64,000 bases of DNA from Thermoplasmata archaeon (lineage in GTDB: Archaea > Thermoplasmatota > Thermoplasmata > Lutacidiplasmatales > UBA184), in NCBI GenBank assembly GCA_022750435.1, contig JAKIVS010000007.1, positions 1 to 64,000 on the forward strand, read 5' to 3'. Below, piece by piece: positions 50,337 to 59,221 of this stretch. A model generated the notes under the pieces. That model was not told where the DNA came from. It saw only the letters and a list, made by a program, of their open reading frames with translations, and did not search any database. The number at the start of each line of letters is the position of its first letter. Position 1 is the first letter of the stretch. The position numbers and the translations under genes are program-made.

Positions 50337-51869
50337 CTACCGGGAGCCCCCCGTGAGTTGCTCGAGGTCGTCGCGGAACAGATCCCGGATGTCGGAAACG
50401 CCGAGCGCGACCATGGCGAGCCGCATGACCCCGATCCCCCAGGCGGCGACCGGGACGTCGACGCCGAGCGGACGGAGGACCTCGGGGCGGAGCATCCCGC
50501 CCGGGAACACCTCGATCCATCCGAGCCGGGGATGCTTCACGTACCCTTCGACGGACGGCTCGGTGAACGGGAAGTAGCTCGGTCGGATCCGGAGCTCCCG
50601 GATCCCGATCGCGTCGGCGAGCGCCTGGAACACGCCGACGAGGTCCCGGAGCGATGTCCCCTCGCCACCGAGGACCCCTTCGCACTGGGTGAAGTCGATC
50701 GCGTGGGTCGCATCGATCGCCTCGACCCGGAAGTTCCGGTCGAGGGAGAACATCCGGAAGGGCGGCTTCGGATGGGCCGCCAGGTACCGCGCGCTGACGG
50801 AGGTCGTCTGGGACCGGAGCACCAGTCGCTTCGCGATGGAGCGGTCGTACGGCGCCCTCCAGCCGGGCGTGATCGGAGACGGCTCGCCGGGGATCGCCCG
50901 CCCCTCGTGGACGGCCGCCACCCGCTCGAGCAACTCCGCCGGGGGAAGCTTCCCTTCGACCCCCTCGACCGCGAACGCGTCGTGGATCGAACGCGCCGGG
51001 TGCTGCTGGGGCATGAACAGCGCATCGCAGTTCCAGAACTCGGTCTCGAGGAGCGGACCCTCCGCCTGCTCGAAGCCGAGTCCGAGCAGCACCTCCTCGA
51101 ACTCCCGCAGCCAGGCGGAGTACCGGTGCGGGCGGGCGCCCGTCACGTACGGGACGGTCGCACGGACGTCGTACGGCCGGAACTCCGCGGTGCGCCAACC
51201 GCCGTCCCGCAGGAGCGCCGGAGTGACCGTGCCGAGCAGGTGTGCGTCGTCGGCGAGGACCGCGTGCTTGCCCTCCTCCGACGGTTGCCAGCGCTTGGTC
51301 GAGCGATGGTCGATCTCGACGAGTCCACGGCGGCGCAGGTCCTTCACGACCGCCGCGTCGGGCGGCGCGGCATCGTCCCCGATGGTCCGGAGGGCGAGCT
51401 CCTCGTCGAACCGGTCGACCGAGTCCGGATGCCCCTCCTTCAGGCGGAACGGGACGCCCTCGGCGAGGTAGCCGCGGCGTCGCAGCAGCCCGATGGCGGC
51501 GGAACGTTCCTCGCCCACGAGCCCCTCCGCCTCGATCTCCTCCGGAGCCATGCCCTTCGGGTTTCGCAGGAGCAGCTGGAGGAGCCGGCGCTCGGGGAGG
51601 CCGGTCGCGAGCGCCGTCTTTCCGCGCGGGCTGAGCCGGATCTCCTCGCGGTGCTCCTCCTCGACGACGGCGAGGCCCTTCGACCGCAACCGCTGGAGCG
51701 CCCCCCGAACGGCCTCCAGGGGGAGGTCCGTCCGAGCCGGTAGCGCCTCCTCCTCGATGGCGAGGCCCCCCGTCGAGCGCAACGCCGAGAGAACGGCCCG
51801 CTCCGGGGCTCCGAGGGAGACCGATTGGGGCGCCACCGCCTCCTCCGGTTCCTCCGGTTCCGGCGGCAC
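50337..51869 (-). CDS. pheS: phenylalanyl-tRNA synthetase alpha subunit
   Basis: Class II aminoacyl-tRNA synthetase catalytic subunit, 510 residues from the chosen start. The first 190 residues are repeated small DNA-binding-fold domains (LEAVRGALQRLRSKGLAVVEEEHREE and related), as in archaeal PheS. The catalytic part has YSAWLREFEEVLLGLGFEQAEGPLLETEFWNCDALFMPQQHPAR, then SRYLAAHPKPPFRMFSLDRNFRVE (motif 2) and GWIEVFPGGMLRPEVLRPLG (motif 3). The start is the GTG at 51869, 26 bases after TTAA at 51894-51897. A GTG 12 bases upstream (51881) lies before the predicted transcript start. Confidence 0.95.
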   Translation of the reverse strand: MPPEPEEPEEAVAPQSVSLGAPERAVLSALRSTGGLAIEEEALPARTDLPLEAVRGALQRLRSKGLAVVEEEHREEIRLSPRGKTALATGLPERRLLQLLLRNPKGMAPEEIEAEGLVGEERSAAIGLLRRRGYLAEGVPFRLKEGHPDSVDRFDEELALRTIGDDAAPPDAAVVKDLRRRGLVEIDHRSTKRWQPSEEGKHAVLADDAHLLGTVTPALLRDGGWRTAEFRPYDVRATVPYVTGARPHRYSAWLREFEEVLLGLGFEQAEGPLLETEFWNCDALFMPQQHPARSIHDAFAVEGVEGKLPPAELLERVAAVHEGRAIPGEPSPITPGWRAPYDRSIAKRLVLRSQTTSVSARYLAAHPKPPFRMFSLDRNFRVEAIDATHAIDFTQCEGVLGGEGTSLRDLVGVFQALADAIGIRELRIRPSYFPFTEPSVEGYVKHPRLGWIEVFPGGMLRPEVLRPLGVDVPVAAWGIGVMRLAMVALGVSDIRDLFRDDLEQLTGGSR

Positions 51870-52002
51870 GGGGCGTGGCACGAGGACAGTCGATTAAGGC
51901 TTTCTCAGCCGCCGGTCCGACGGACGCGCGCCCGAGCGCGGCCGGCGCCTCGGGTCCGCAAGAGGTGGAAGTGGTTTCCGTGCGCACGCGGTGCGGCTTC
52001 GC

Positions 52003-55000
52003 CTACGAGCGGTTGGAGGCGACGAGGTCGTTCCCCGTCAGCTCGTAGAACAGCGTGTCCCCGCCACCGCCGATCGTCACGTTGGTGTTGACACTCGACG
52101 GGTTCAGCCACGCGGCGACGCTCGCCACGATGTTGCTCTGCGTGGAGTAGGTGTAGAGCGAGAGCCCGTACGCGATCTTCTCCGCCTCGTCGTAGAGCAT
52201 CACCCGCGCCGGTCCCGCCGGCGTCGACGCGGCGACGGTCAGAGCCTTCAGCATCGCCTTGTAAGCGATCCCCTGGCAGGACTGCGTGATCGTCTGGTTC
52301 GCCCAGAACGAGTAGTCCGTGTAGGGCTGCGCGCACCCGGTCGTGAACGCCGTGGTGTAGAGCGACTGCTCGACGGAGTCCCCCTCGGTGTAGGTCGCGT
52401 TGGCGCTGTAGAGGGGGATCACGTAGTCGGTGGGGTCGGGGTAGTCGGGGGCCCAGCCGAGGCCGTACACCGGCATCGGGTTGTTCCCCGGACCCTCGTC
52501 CTGCGCGTTCGTGATGATGGCGACGAAGTCGATGTCGACCGGCGTCACCTTGAGCGCGCCTCCCGTCAGCGTCGACAGCTCGCTCGTCCAGAGGGCGAGC
52601 ACCTGGTCGCCGGCCGGGTTCCCCGTCGTGCCGAACATCGGCATCTGGCACGGGTTCGAGGAGGTGCAGGTGGCGACCTGGGGGTCGTAGTACCCGCTGG
52701 AGGGGTTGTGCATCGCGTTCCACCAGAAGATCGGGCAACTCATGTTGGAGGCGTCCGAACAGGGGTCGGAGTTCGGCCACGGGATGTTCGTGGGGTAGTA
52801 GTTCGCCATGAATTGCGGGATCGCCCCACCGTAGTTGAATCCGAGTTGGATCCCGTCCTTGGTGTTGATCGTGTTCTCGATCGTCGCGTACGGGTACGCC
52901 CGAGAGAAGAACTCCCGCATGCCGAGGTAGCTGAACCACGTCGAGGGCACGTTCACCGTGCTGGTGGTGTACCGTTGCGCAGTCCCGACGTTGAAGTCGA
53001 GGTCGTACGGGTAGAACCCGATCGTGATCGTCGGCGCGGAGATCGCCTGGATCTTCCCGAGGTTGATCAGCTGGATGAACAGCGAGAAGTCCGTCGACGG
53101 GATGCTGGCGAGGTCCGCGGTCCCGGCGATGTAGGCCTGCTCGCCGGGTTGCGCGGCGCTTTCCCAGGTGACCTCGACCGTCGAGGCGTAGCTGCCGGCC
53201 CTCGGCGGGCAGCCAGTCCAGGTGCAGTCTGGGTTCTGCGAGTACGAGGGGTTCGCTTTCAGCGTGTAGCCGACCGCGATCTGGTAGTTGGCGATCGCGT
53301 ACGGCCCGCTCCCGACGAGGTTCCACTGAACGTGCCCGAGGTAGCTTCCGCCGAAGGATCCGCTGCCGAGCTGCTCCCACTGGTCCCAACCCTGGGACGG
53401 CATCTGGCTGAACGGCACGCCGTAGCCCCCGGTGCCCGGCATCGGGCACGGGTGGTCGCCGGACCCCGAGACATTCCCGCGGCTCCAGTAGGGGATTCCC
53501 GAGGCCTGGGCGGGGGCGCTGAACCAGCCGCACGGTACCACGGAGCCGCCGAGGGGGTCCGCGAGGAGCTCGAGGAAGTACGGCCAATTCTCGTTGTGAC
53601 CGTGCGCGGAGAACGTGATACATCCGCGGGCGCTCGGGTCGCTCAGGACGGAGGACGGGCAGTCGGTCCCGTTGATCGTCATCGCCGCGGAGACGTTCTC
53701 GGGCGTGTTGTTGTACGGCCCGTGGATGGAATCCCAGGTGCTGTTGCCGGGGCTGAGGAGCGACTGTCCGATGATCCATCCCGGGTTCGCGGTCGGGAAC
53801 GGTAGGGTCGAGAATCCGAGGGAGCGGATCATGGAGAACTCCACGTCCGTGGGATAGACGGGCCAGGTGGTCTGGGTCGCCGGGTCGTAGAACGTCGCGT
53901 TCGGCTGGATGACGAAGGTGTAGTTCCAGCCGGAGATCAGCGTGTTGCCGCCGTAGAGCTTCGCGCACTCCGCGCTCCCGGGGACGCAGGTCGAGAGGAC
54001 TGGGACGAACGAGTCGGGGGTTGGGCCCGTGACCGTGCCGTTGTAAGTAAGGAGGGTCTGGTAGACGTTGATGATCGGCTCCGTGCCGACCGTCTCGTAG
54101 TCGATGGCCGGGTCTTCGGAGAGACCGCCGCCGGGGGCGAGCTCGTAGCTGATGATCGTTCCCGGGTGAGGGTCCTTGACGTTGGTGAGCCCGGAGATGC
54201 CCGGGTGCAGGCCCGCGGGCGCGACGAAGACGGTCCAGTTGTACGAGATCACGACGGGGGTCACGCCGTTCGTTCCCCCACCGACGAAGCTGACCTCGTA
54301 GGAGCCGGGGGACTGGAAGGTGGCGGTGGCCGACGCGGAGCTGTTGGACGGGCCCGTGGGGTTGGTGATCGTTCCGCCCGAACTGACCTTCATCGTCGGC
54401 GGAATGACCGTGTACGCCGGATTGGTCGGCGCCGTGGTGTAGGAAGCCGAGACGGTCACCGATTGGCCGGGCACGATCGCGGCCGTGACCTGCGGAGTCC
54501 CCGCAGGTGCGGTTGTGTTGGAGACGAGGAGGCCGGAGATCCCGGGGACGGTGCCGGCCGTGGCCGCGGAGTACGACGACGTCACGGAGACCTGCACGAG
54601 TCCGTACAGGTTGTCGTGCTGGACGCCGTTGACGGACGCGGTCACGTAGACGAGGAACGTACCGATGTTGGAGTAGGCGTGCGAGATCGACGGGGACTTC
54701 GAGGAGACGACGGGTGTTCCGTCGCCGAAGTTCACGTTGAACGTGCTGGCGGATTCTCCCGCGGGGAGCGAGACGGTGAACGGAACGGAGCTTCCTTCCT
54801 GGATCGACTTGAGCGGCAGTTCGAGGACGACGTCGTGCAGGTTCTGGAACGACGCGCAGGCAGGAGCGCTGAGGGGCTGGCACGTCAACGGGGAGGGCTT
54901 CGAGAACCCCCCCTCAAGCGCGTAGGCACCCACGCCTACGACCACCAGGACGACGACGATCAGAATCGCGGAGGTCACGGTCGTAAGACCGCGGGTCCGC

Positions 55001-55038
55001 CCGGCCAGCGGCGGTCGCACGGTCATTTGGGTTGCCAT
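52003..55038 (-). CDS. family-5 solute-binding protein with PKD domain and pilin-type signal peptide
   Basis: An extracellular protein of 1011 residues. The N-terminus has GRTRG|LTTVTSAILIVVVLVVVGVGAYAL, a class III (pilin-type) signal and helix. A PKD-like domain follows (FNVNFGDGTPVVSSKS, SHAYSNIGTFLVYVTASVNG, residues about 90-145), then a second beta domain. From residue 300 to the end it is a peptide/nickel-type binding protein: NVYQTLLTYNGTVTGPTPDSFVPVLSTC opens it, and DSVEQSLYTTAFTTG, DYSFWANQT and ARVMLYDEAEKIAYGLSLYTY are late. ATG 55038 follows GGTGA, with a 39-base leader after TATATATA at 55099-55107. No ABC permease or ATPase for it is adjacent. Confidence 0.88.
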   Translation of the reverse strand: MATQMTVRPPLAGRTRGLTTVTSAILIVVVLVVVGVGAYALEGGFSKPSPLTCQPLSAPACASFQNLHDVVLELPLKSIQEGSSVPFTVSLPAGESASTFNVNFGDGTPVVSSKSPSISHAYSNIGTFLVYVTASVNGVQHDNLYGLVQVSVTSSYSAATAGTVPGISGLLVSNTTAPAGTPQVTAAIVPGQSVTVSASYTTAPTNPAYTVIPPTMKVSSGGTITNPTGPSNSSASATATFQSPGSYEVSFVGGGTNGVTPVVISYNWTVFVAPAGLHPGISGLTNVKDPHPGTIISYELAPGGGLSEDPAIDYETVGTEPIINVYQTLLTYNGTVTGPTPDSFVPVLSTCVPGSAECAKLYGGNTLISGWNYTFVIQPNATFYDPATQTTWPVYPTDVEFSMIRSLGFSTLPFPTANPGWIIGQSLLSPGNSTWDSIHGPYNNTPENVSAAMTINGTDCPSSVLSDPSARGCITFSAHGHNENWPYFLELLADPLGGSVVPCGWFSAPAQASGIPYWSRGNVSGSGDHPCPMPGTGGYGVPFSQMPSQGWDQWEQLGSGSFGGSYLGHVQWNLVGSGPYAIANYQIAVGYTLKANPSYSQNPDCTWTGCPPRAGSYASTVEVTWESAAQPGEQAYIAGTADLASIPSTDFSLFIQLINLGKIQAISAPTITIGFYPYDLDFNVGTAQRYTTSTVNVPSTWFSYLGMREFFSRAYPYATIENTINTKDGIQLGFNYGGAIPQFMANYYPTNIPWPNSDPCSDASNMSCPIFWWNAMHNPSSGYYDPQVATCTSSNPCQMPMFGTTGNPAGDQVLALWTSELSTLTGGALKVTPVDIDFVAIITNAQDEGPGNNPMPVYGLGWAPDYPDPTDYVIPLYSANATYTEGDSVEQSLYTTAFTTGCAQPYTDYSFWANQTITQSCQGIAYKAMLKALTVAASTPAGPARVMLYDEAEKIAYGLSLYTYSTQSNIVASVAAWLNPSSVNTNVTIGGGGDTLFYELTGNDLVASNRS

Positions 55039-55098
55039 CGATTCACCAACGCCTGAGCGAGAACTACTCAACTCGGGGTGGCATCCTAACGATGGGCC

Positions 55099-55107
55099 CA
55101 TATATAC
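55099..55107 (-). promoter_or_regulatory. TATA box of the binding-protein gene
   Basis: GTATATATG on the minus strand, the second strongest TATA-like box here. It predicts a 39-base leader containing GGTGA at 55043-55047, four bases before the ATG. Confidence 0.6.
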
Positions 55108-55155
55108 CTCTCCGGCGAAGACGGCTGTCGAGAATCCGGACCGGTGCCGGGGCGT

Positions 55156-55854
55156 CTACTCGAAGCCGGACGGTTCCGTGATTGCGGGGTGGACGAGGCC
55201 CGAGAGGACCTGGAACGCGTGGAGGACGTCGGCCTCCCGGACGACGAATGTGGAGTCCGTGTAGACGCTCATCAGCTCGAGCGAGTTGATCCCGGCTTGG
55301 AACAGAGCACCGGCGAGGAAGGCGAGCACACCCGGGGTGTCGACGATCGTCTCCGGGCTGCGTACCGTGACGGCCGAGAGTCTCCGATGGACGCCGAGGG
55401 TCGCCCGCTTGCCGGTCGCCGCGAGCACCGCCTCGACGAGGTCCTCCTCGCAGAGGATCGTCACGGCGCTCGGACCCTGCAGGAGCTGCAGCAGGTGCCG
55501 CCGGTCGGCCAGCAGCGTGCGTCCCGTTTCGAGGACGCGCCCCATCATCTCCCAATCCGAGCGGGCGGTGACGATCGCGACCCGCGTCCGGACCTCGAGA
55601 CGGCTCGCCTTCACGACCTCGAGCACCCGGCTCTCGAGCGTCCGCTCCGCGCCCATCTGGCGCTGGTAGCGGCGGCACGCGACCTCGATCGCCTCCTGGT
55701 TCGCGAGGCCGGTCTCCTGCCGGATCTTCTTCGCCAGGCTGGTGAAATTCAGGATGTTGTACGAGAGGCAGTCGCGGACCGCCGGGTGGTCCTCGATGTA
55801 CCGCCGCGTGACCTCGGCCGCCGTCGGGCCGCCCGCGCGTTCCTTCCCCGGCAC
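55156..55854 (-). CDS. ACT-like regulatory protein, paralogue of the gene at 62.5-63.1 kb
   Basis: A 232-residue protein in two parts. An N-terminal helical domain (AAEVTRRYIEDHPAVRDCLSYNILNFTSLAKKIRQETGLANQEAIEVACRRYQRQ) looks nucleic-acid-binding. After it comes a double ACT-like alpha/beta region: SRLEVRTRVAIVTARSDWEMM, then VHRRLSAVTVRSPETIVDTPGVLAFLAGALFQAGINSLELMSVYTDSTFVVREAD. ACT domains usually bind amino acids. The chosen GTG at 55854 begins just before the helical domain; longer TTG starts exist. The paralogue lies upstream of argC, so the two flank the arginine cluster. Confidence 0.7.
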   Translation of the reverse strand: MPGKERAGGPTAAEVTRRYIEDHPAVRDCLSYNILNFTSLAKKIRQETGLANQEAIEVACRRYQRQMGAERTLESRVLEVVKASRLEVRTRVAIVTARSDWEMMGRVLETGRTLLADRRHLLQLLQGPSAVTILCEEDLVEAVLAATGKRATLGVHRRLSAVTVRSPETIVDTPGVLAFLAGALFQAGINSLELMSVYTDSTFVVREADVLHAFQVLSGLVHPAITEPSGFE

Positions 55855-56020
55855 CGTCGCTCCGGACAAGGCCCACCCGGGCGAGGGCAATCAACGTTTC
55901 CGTCTGATTTGGGAGCCCTTATCCCGAGCGCGGGCCATGCGCCGGGCTCGCACGCCGCGTGCGACGTGCCGGCACATGGAGCGTCAAACGAGACGACTTG
56001 TCGCGCCCGAGACACTCTCG

Positions 56021-56068
56021 CTATATTCGGGCCGGCCACGAACGGCCACACGGGAGTCCGGGACTCCC
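56021..56068 (+). promoter_or_regulatory. promoter and leader hairpin of the zinc-finger gene
   Basis: CTATATTC at 56021-56028 is the TATA-like box. The predicted transcript starts near 56050, and GGGAGTCC-G-GGACTCCC (56052-56068), a perfect 17-base odd palindrome, begins two bases later. About 68 bases of leader separate it from the GTG. Confidence 0.5.
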
Positions 56069-56136
56069 AGGGTTCACCGCCGACGGTGGACCCGACCCCA
56101 ACGAACCACCAACCTTCAGGAGGAAGCGAACCTACC

Positions 56137-56535
56137 GTGGTAACCCAGCGTCGTCACCTGCGCCTCCTCCCGTGCCGCGAGTGCGGCCATCTCCGGGCCA
56201 GCCACTACCTGCTCGCCCCGCAAGAGGGCCGGGTCCGTCGCCACTTCGCGCGCCCCCGCGACCGGACCACCCCGATGCCCTGCCACGTCCTCACCTGCAA
56301 CTGCGCCCGCTTCGGCGCCGACAGCCAGGTGTTCCTCTGCCCCGTCTGCTCCCGCGAGTATGCGACCCGCGCAAGCCTCGAGATCCACCTGTACGGCCAG
56401 CATCCGGGACTTTCCTCCCGCGAACGCTCCGTGCTGCTCCAGGGCGCCATGAGCGGCCAGACCGTCTTGCCCCCGTCGGTGGTGGCGCGACTTCCGTCGC
56501 GGCCGAGCACCGAGGAAGAGATCGCCGAGGCGTAG
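56137..56535 (+). CDS. C2H2-type zinc-finger protein
   Basis: A 132-residue protein with three Cys-rich modules: CRECGHLRASHY near residue 11, CHVLTCNC near residue 48, and CPVCSREYATRASLEIHLYGQH near residue 63, a classical C2H2 finger (CxxC...HxxxxH). The remaining 50 residues are helical. The GTG start at 56137 follows AGGAGG at 56119-56124; no ATG is available at the right place. A TATA box at 56021 and a strong leader hairpin lie upstream. It converges with argH. DNA or RNA binding is inferred. Confidence 0.75.
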   Translation: MVTQRRHLRLLPCRECGHLRASHYLLAPQEGRVRRHFARPRDRTTPMPCHVLTCNCARFGADSQVFLCPVCSREYATRASLEIHLYGQHPGLSSRERSVLLQGAMSGQTVLPPSVVARLPSRPSTEEEIAEA

Positions 56536-56550
56536 CGCCTCGCGCGACGC

Positions 56551-57987
56551 CTACTCGAAGAGACGTTCCGGAATTCCCGCCGCCCGGCGGAGCCGCATCA
56601 GCCGCAGGGTCTCACGGAGCCGCGCCCGCTCCGCGATCCTGCGCCGGCCGTCGACCTCCGCGAGCAATTTTCGGACCGAGCGCCAGGCCGAACCTCCCGC
56701 GCTGGTTCTTCGTTCGGGCTCCTCGACCGCCCCGGGAAACAGGAATTCCGACGGGAGCTCCGGGAACGCGCGGTGGAGCTCGTCGTTCCGCACGGGGGCG
56801 GCTCGGTCGGCCGTGCCCTCGCGCTGGGACAGCCACGCTCCGACCCGTCGGTGGGCCGTCCGGAACGGGAGCCCCGCGCGGACGAGGGCGTCCGCCACCT
56901 CGACGGATCCGGTGGCCGCATCGACGACGGGAGGGACCCGGTAGGACGCTTCCCCCGCCATCCGGGCGAGCACCTCCAAGGCGAGTCGCGTCCGGAGCAC
57001 GCCCTCCAGCACGATCGGTTTCCCGAGCTGGAGGTCCCTCTGGTAGCCGACCGGCAGGGCCTTCAGCACCGTCAGATGCGACACGAGGCGTCCGATGGCG
57101 GGCCCGCTCTCCGCGCGGACGAGCTCCGCGAGGTCGGGGTTCCGCTTGTGGGGCATCAGCGAACTCGTGGTGACGAATCCGTCGCTCAACCGGACGCGGT
57201 CCACACCCGGGAGCGAGCCGAGCACGAACTCTTCGGCGAGGCTGCTGGCGTGAAGGAGCGCGACCGAACACGCGTAGAGGGCGTCGCTCCCCGCATCGCG
57301 GTCGGAGACCGCGTCGAGCGAGGAGGCGGTCGGGCGGGCGAATCCAAGGGCGCGGGCGGTCGCCCGGCGGTCCACGGGGAGCGACGTGCCGGCAATGGCC
57401 CCGCTGCCCAGAGGAGAGGAGTCGATTCGCTCTCGGATCCTCCGAAACCGTTCGGCGTCGCGGACGAACCGGAGCGCGTGGGTGCCGAGGATCTGGCCCC
57501 AGTAGAGGCGCTGCGCCGGCTGGGTATGGGTCCAGCCGTCGACGACCGTTCGACCCTCGGAGCCCCGGGCGGCGCGAAGGAGCGAGTCGGCGACGCGGGC
57601 CGACGCCGCTTCCAGGCCCAGCAACGATTCGCGGAGCACCAGGGCGAGGTCGGTCGCGACCTGGTCGTTCCGGCTCCGAGCCGTATGGAGGCGTTCGCCG
57701 TCCGCGCCGATCCGGCGGGTCAGCTCGGTCTCGACGTTCAGATGGACGTCCTCGTGCTCCGGGTCGAGCTCGAAGCGACCGGCCGCGGCGTCGCGCGCGA
57801 TGGTGCGCAGCCCCGCGACGATCCGCCGCGAGCTCGTCTTCGGGATGATGCCGGTCGCGCCGAGCATCTCGGCGTGGACGATCGAGCCCCACAGGTCGAC
57901 GCCGAGCAGCGCCCGGTCTTCGACGACGGAGCTCGAGAGCGCCGCCGCCGCCCGGTCAAGCGGTGCGGAGAACCGGTCGCGCAGCAT
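56551..57987 (-). CDS. argH: argininosuccinate lyase
   Basis: Last enzyme of arginine synthesis, splitting argininosuccinate into arginine and fumarate. Fumarase/aspartase superfamily member of 478 residues. DRFSAPLDRAAAALSSSVVEDR is the N-terminus. EDVHLNVETELTRRIG and HTARSRNDQVATDLALVLRE give the substrate Ser/Arg contacts. SSLMPHKRNPD near residue 270 is the signature loop with the catalytic Ser. Overlaps argG by 32 bases, so tightly coupled. Terminal gene of argCJBGH. Confidence 0.95.
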   Translation of the reverse strand: MLRDRFSAPLDRAAAALSSSVVEDRALLGVDLWGSIVHAEMLGATGIIPKTSSRRIVAGLRTIARDAAAGRFELDPEHEDVHLNVETELTRRIGADGERLHTARSRNDQVATDLALVLRESLLGLEAASARVADSLLRAARGSEGRTVVDGWTHTQPAQRLYWGQILGTHALRFVRDAERFRRIRERIDSSPLGSGAIAGTSLPVDRRATARALGFARPTASSLDAVSDRDAGSDALYACSVALLHASSLAEEFVLGSLPGVDRVRLSDGFVTTSSLMPHKRNPDLAELVRAESGPAIGRLVSHLTVLKALPVGYQRDLQLGKPIVLEGVLRTRLALEVLARMAGEASYRVPPVVDAATGSVEVADALVRAGLPFRTAHRRVGAWLSQREGTADRAAPVRNDELHRAFPELPSEFLFPGAVEEPERRTSAGGSAWRSVRKLLAEVDGRRRIAERARLRETLRLMRLRRAAGIPERLFE

Positions 57988-59221
57988 CCGGCGTCCGTTC
58001 CGTGGCGGCCCGGGCCGCCTCGACGCGGGCGTGGGCCAGTTGGTTGGGAAGGCCGTAGAGGTGGATGAAACCGACGGCGAGCTCCTGCGGGAACCGGCTG
58101 TCCGCCCCGTACGTGGCGAGTTCGTGGGCGAGGAGGGAGTACTCCGAGCTCCGTCCGACGGCCCGGCAGCTTCCCTGGTGGAACCGGAGGGTGACATGAC
58201 CCGTGACGACGGTCTGGGTCGAGGCCACGAACGCCTGCAGCGCCTCCCGAAGCGGCGAGAACCAGAGGCCCTCGTACACGAGGTCGGAGAAGCGGCGGTC
58301 GACGGACGCCTTGAACTGAAGAAGGTCCCGCGGCAGGACGAGCGCCTCGAGCGCCTGGTGGGCGCAGACGAGCGCGACCGACCCGGGGCATTCGTACGTC
58401 TCGCGCGACTTGATCCCGACCACGCGGTCCTCGACGTGGTCGATGCGCCCGATGCCGTGACGGCCGGCGCGTTGGTTCATCGTCCGGACGAGCTCGACTG
58501 GGTCGAGCCGAACTCCGTCCACGGCGACCGGGATTCCCCGAACGAATTCGAGGTCGACGGCCTCAGCGGCGGCTGGCCACGTGGAAGGGTGGCCCGTCCA
58601 GTCGTAGACCTCCTCCGGTGCCGCCACGCCCGCGTCCTCGAGCCGGCCGCCCTCGATCGAACGCCCCCAGAGGTTCTCGTCGACCGAGTACGGCGATTCC
58701 TTCGTCGCGCGGATCTCGATCCCGTGGGTCCGGGCATAGGCGATCTCGTCGTCGCGGTTCATGTTCCATTCCCGGACGGGGGCGATGATGTGGAGCGACG
58801 GGGCGAGGGTGTGCACCGCCACATCGAACCGGACCTGGTCGTTCCCCTTCCCCGTGCACCCGTGCGCCACGGCCTCCGCGCCGAGCGCGAGGGCGGTCTC
58901 GGCGAGCGTGCGGGCGATCAGCGGTCGCGCGAGCGCAGTGGAGAGCGGATAGATTCCCTCGTAGAGCGCGTTCGCCTGCAGCGCGGGGAAGCAGAACTCC
59001 TCCACGAACGTCCGCTTCGCGTCGACGAGCTGCGCATCGCGCGCGCCGTTCCGCTTCGCCCGGTCGAGGGCGCCGGTGAGCTCCCCTTCCTGGCCAACGT
59101 CGACGCTCAGGGCGGTCACCTCGGCGTCGTGCTTCTCGGCGATCCATCGGATCGCGACCGAGGTGTCGAGGCCGCCGGAGTAGGCAAGGACCACGTGGCG
59201 CTTCGTCGAACCGTTCGTCAT
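57956..59221 (-). CDS. argG: argininosuccinate synthase
   Basis: ATP-dependent ligase joining citrulline and aspartate. A 421-residue N-type ATP pyrophosphatase: VVLAYSGGLDTSVAIRW near residue 9 is the PP-loop. AEAVAHGCTGKGNDQVRF, APVREWNMNRDDEIAYA and ESPYSVDENLWGRSIE are family motifs. EVYDWTGHPSTW is a family loop. The ATG at 59221 overlaps the argB stop (ATGA). The C-terminal 20 residues overlap the start of argH. Confidence 0.95.
   Translation of the reverse strand: MTNGSTKRHVVLAYSGGLDTSVAIRWIAEKHDAEVTALSVDVGQEGELTGALDRAKRNGARDAQLVDAKRTFVEEFCFPALQANALYEGIYPLSTALARPLIARTLAETALALGAEAVAHGCTGKGNDQVRFDVAVHTLAPSLHIIAPVREWNMNRDDEIAYARTHGIEIRATKESPYSVDENLWGRSIEGGRLEDAGVAAPEEVYDWTGHPSTWPAAAEAVDLEFVRGIPVAVDGVRLDPVELVRTMNQRAGRHGIGRIDHVEDRVVGIKSRETYECPGSVALVCAHQALEALVLPRDLLQFKASVDRRFSDLVYEGLWFSPLREALQAFVASTQTVVTGHVTLRFHQGSCRAVGRSSEYSLLAHELATYGADSRFPQELAVGFIHLYGLPNQLAHARVEAARAATERTPDAARPVLRTA

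Noticed and set aside
47560-50577. A 1005-codon plus-strand open frame opposite mcmA and pheT
   Set aside because: It lies antisense to two clear genes, is Arg/Asp/Glu/Gly/Pro-biased as expected from the GC-rich complement, and has no domain.
51905-54883. A 992-codon minus-strand open frame in another frame of the binding-protein gene
   Set aside because: Arg/Pro-rich shadow. The binding protein in the true frame has recognisable family-5 and PKD motifs plus promoter and GGTGA.
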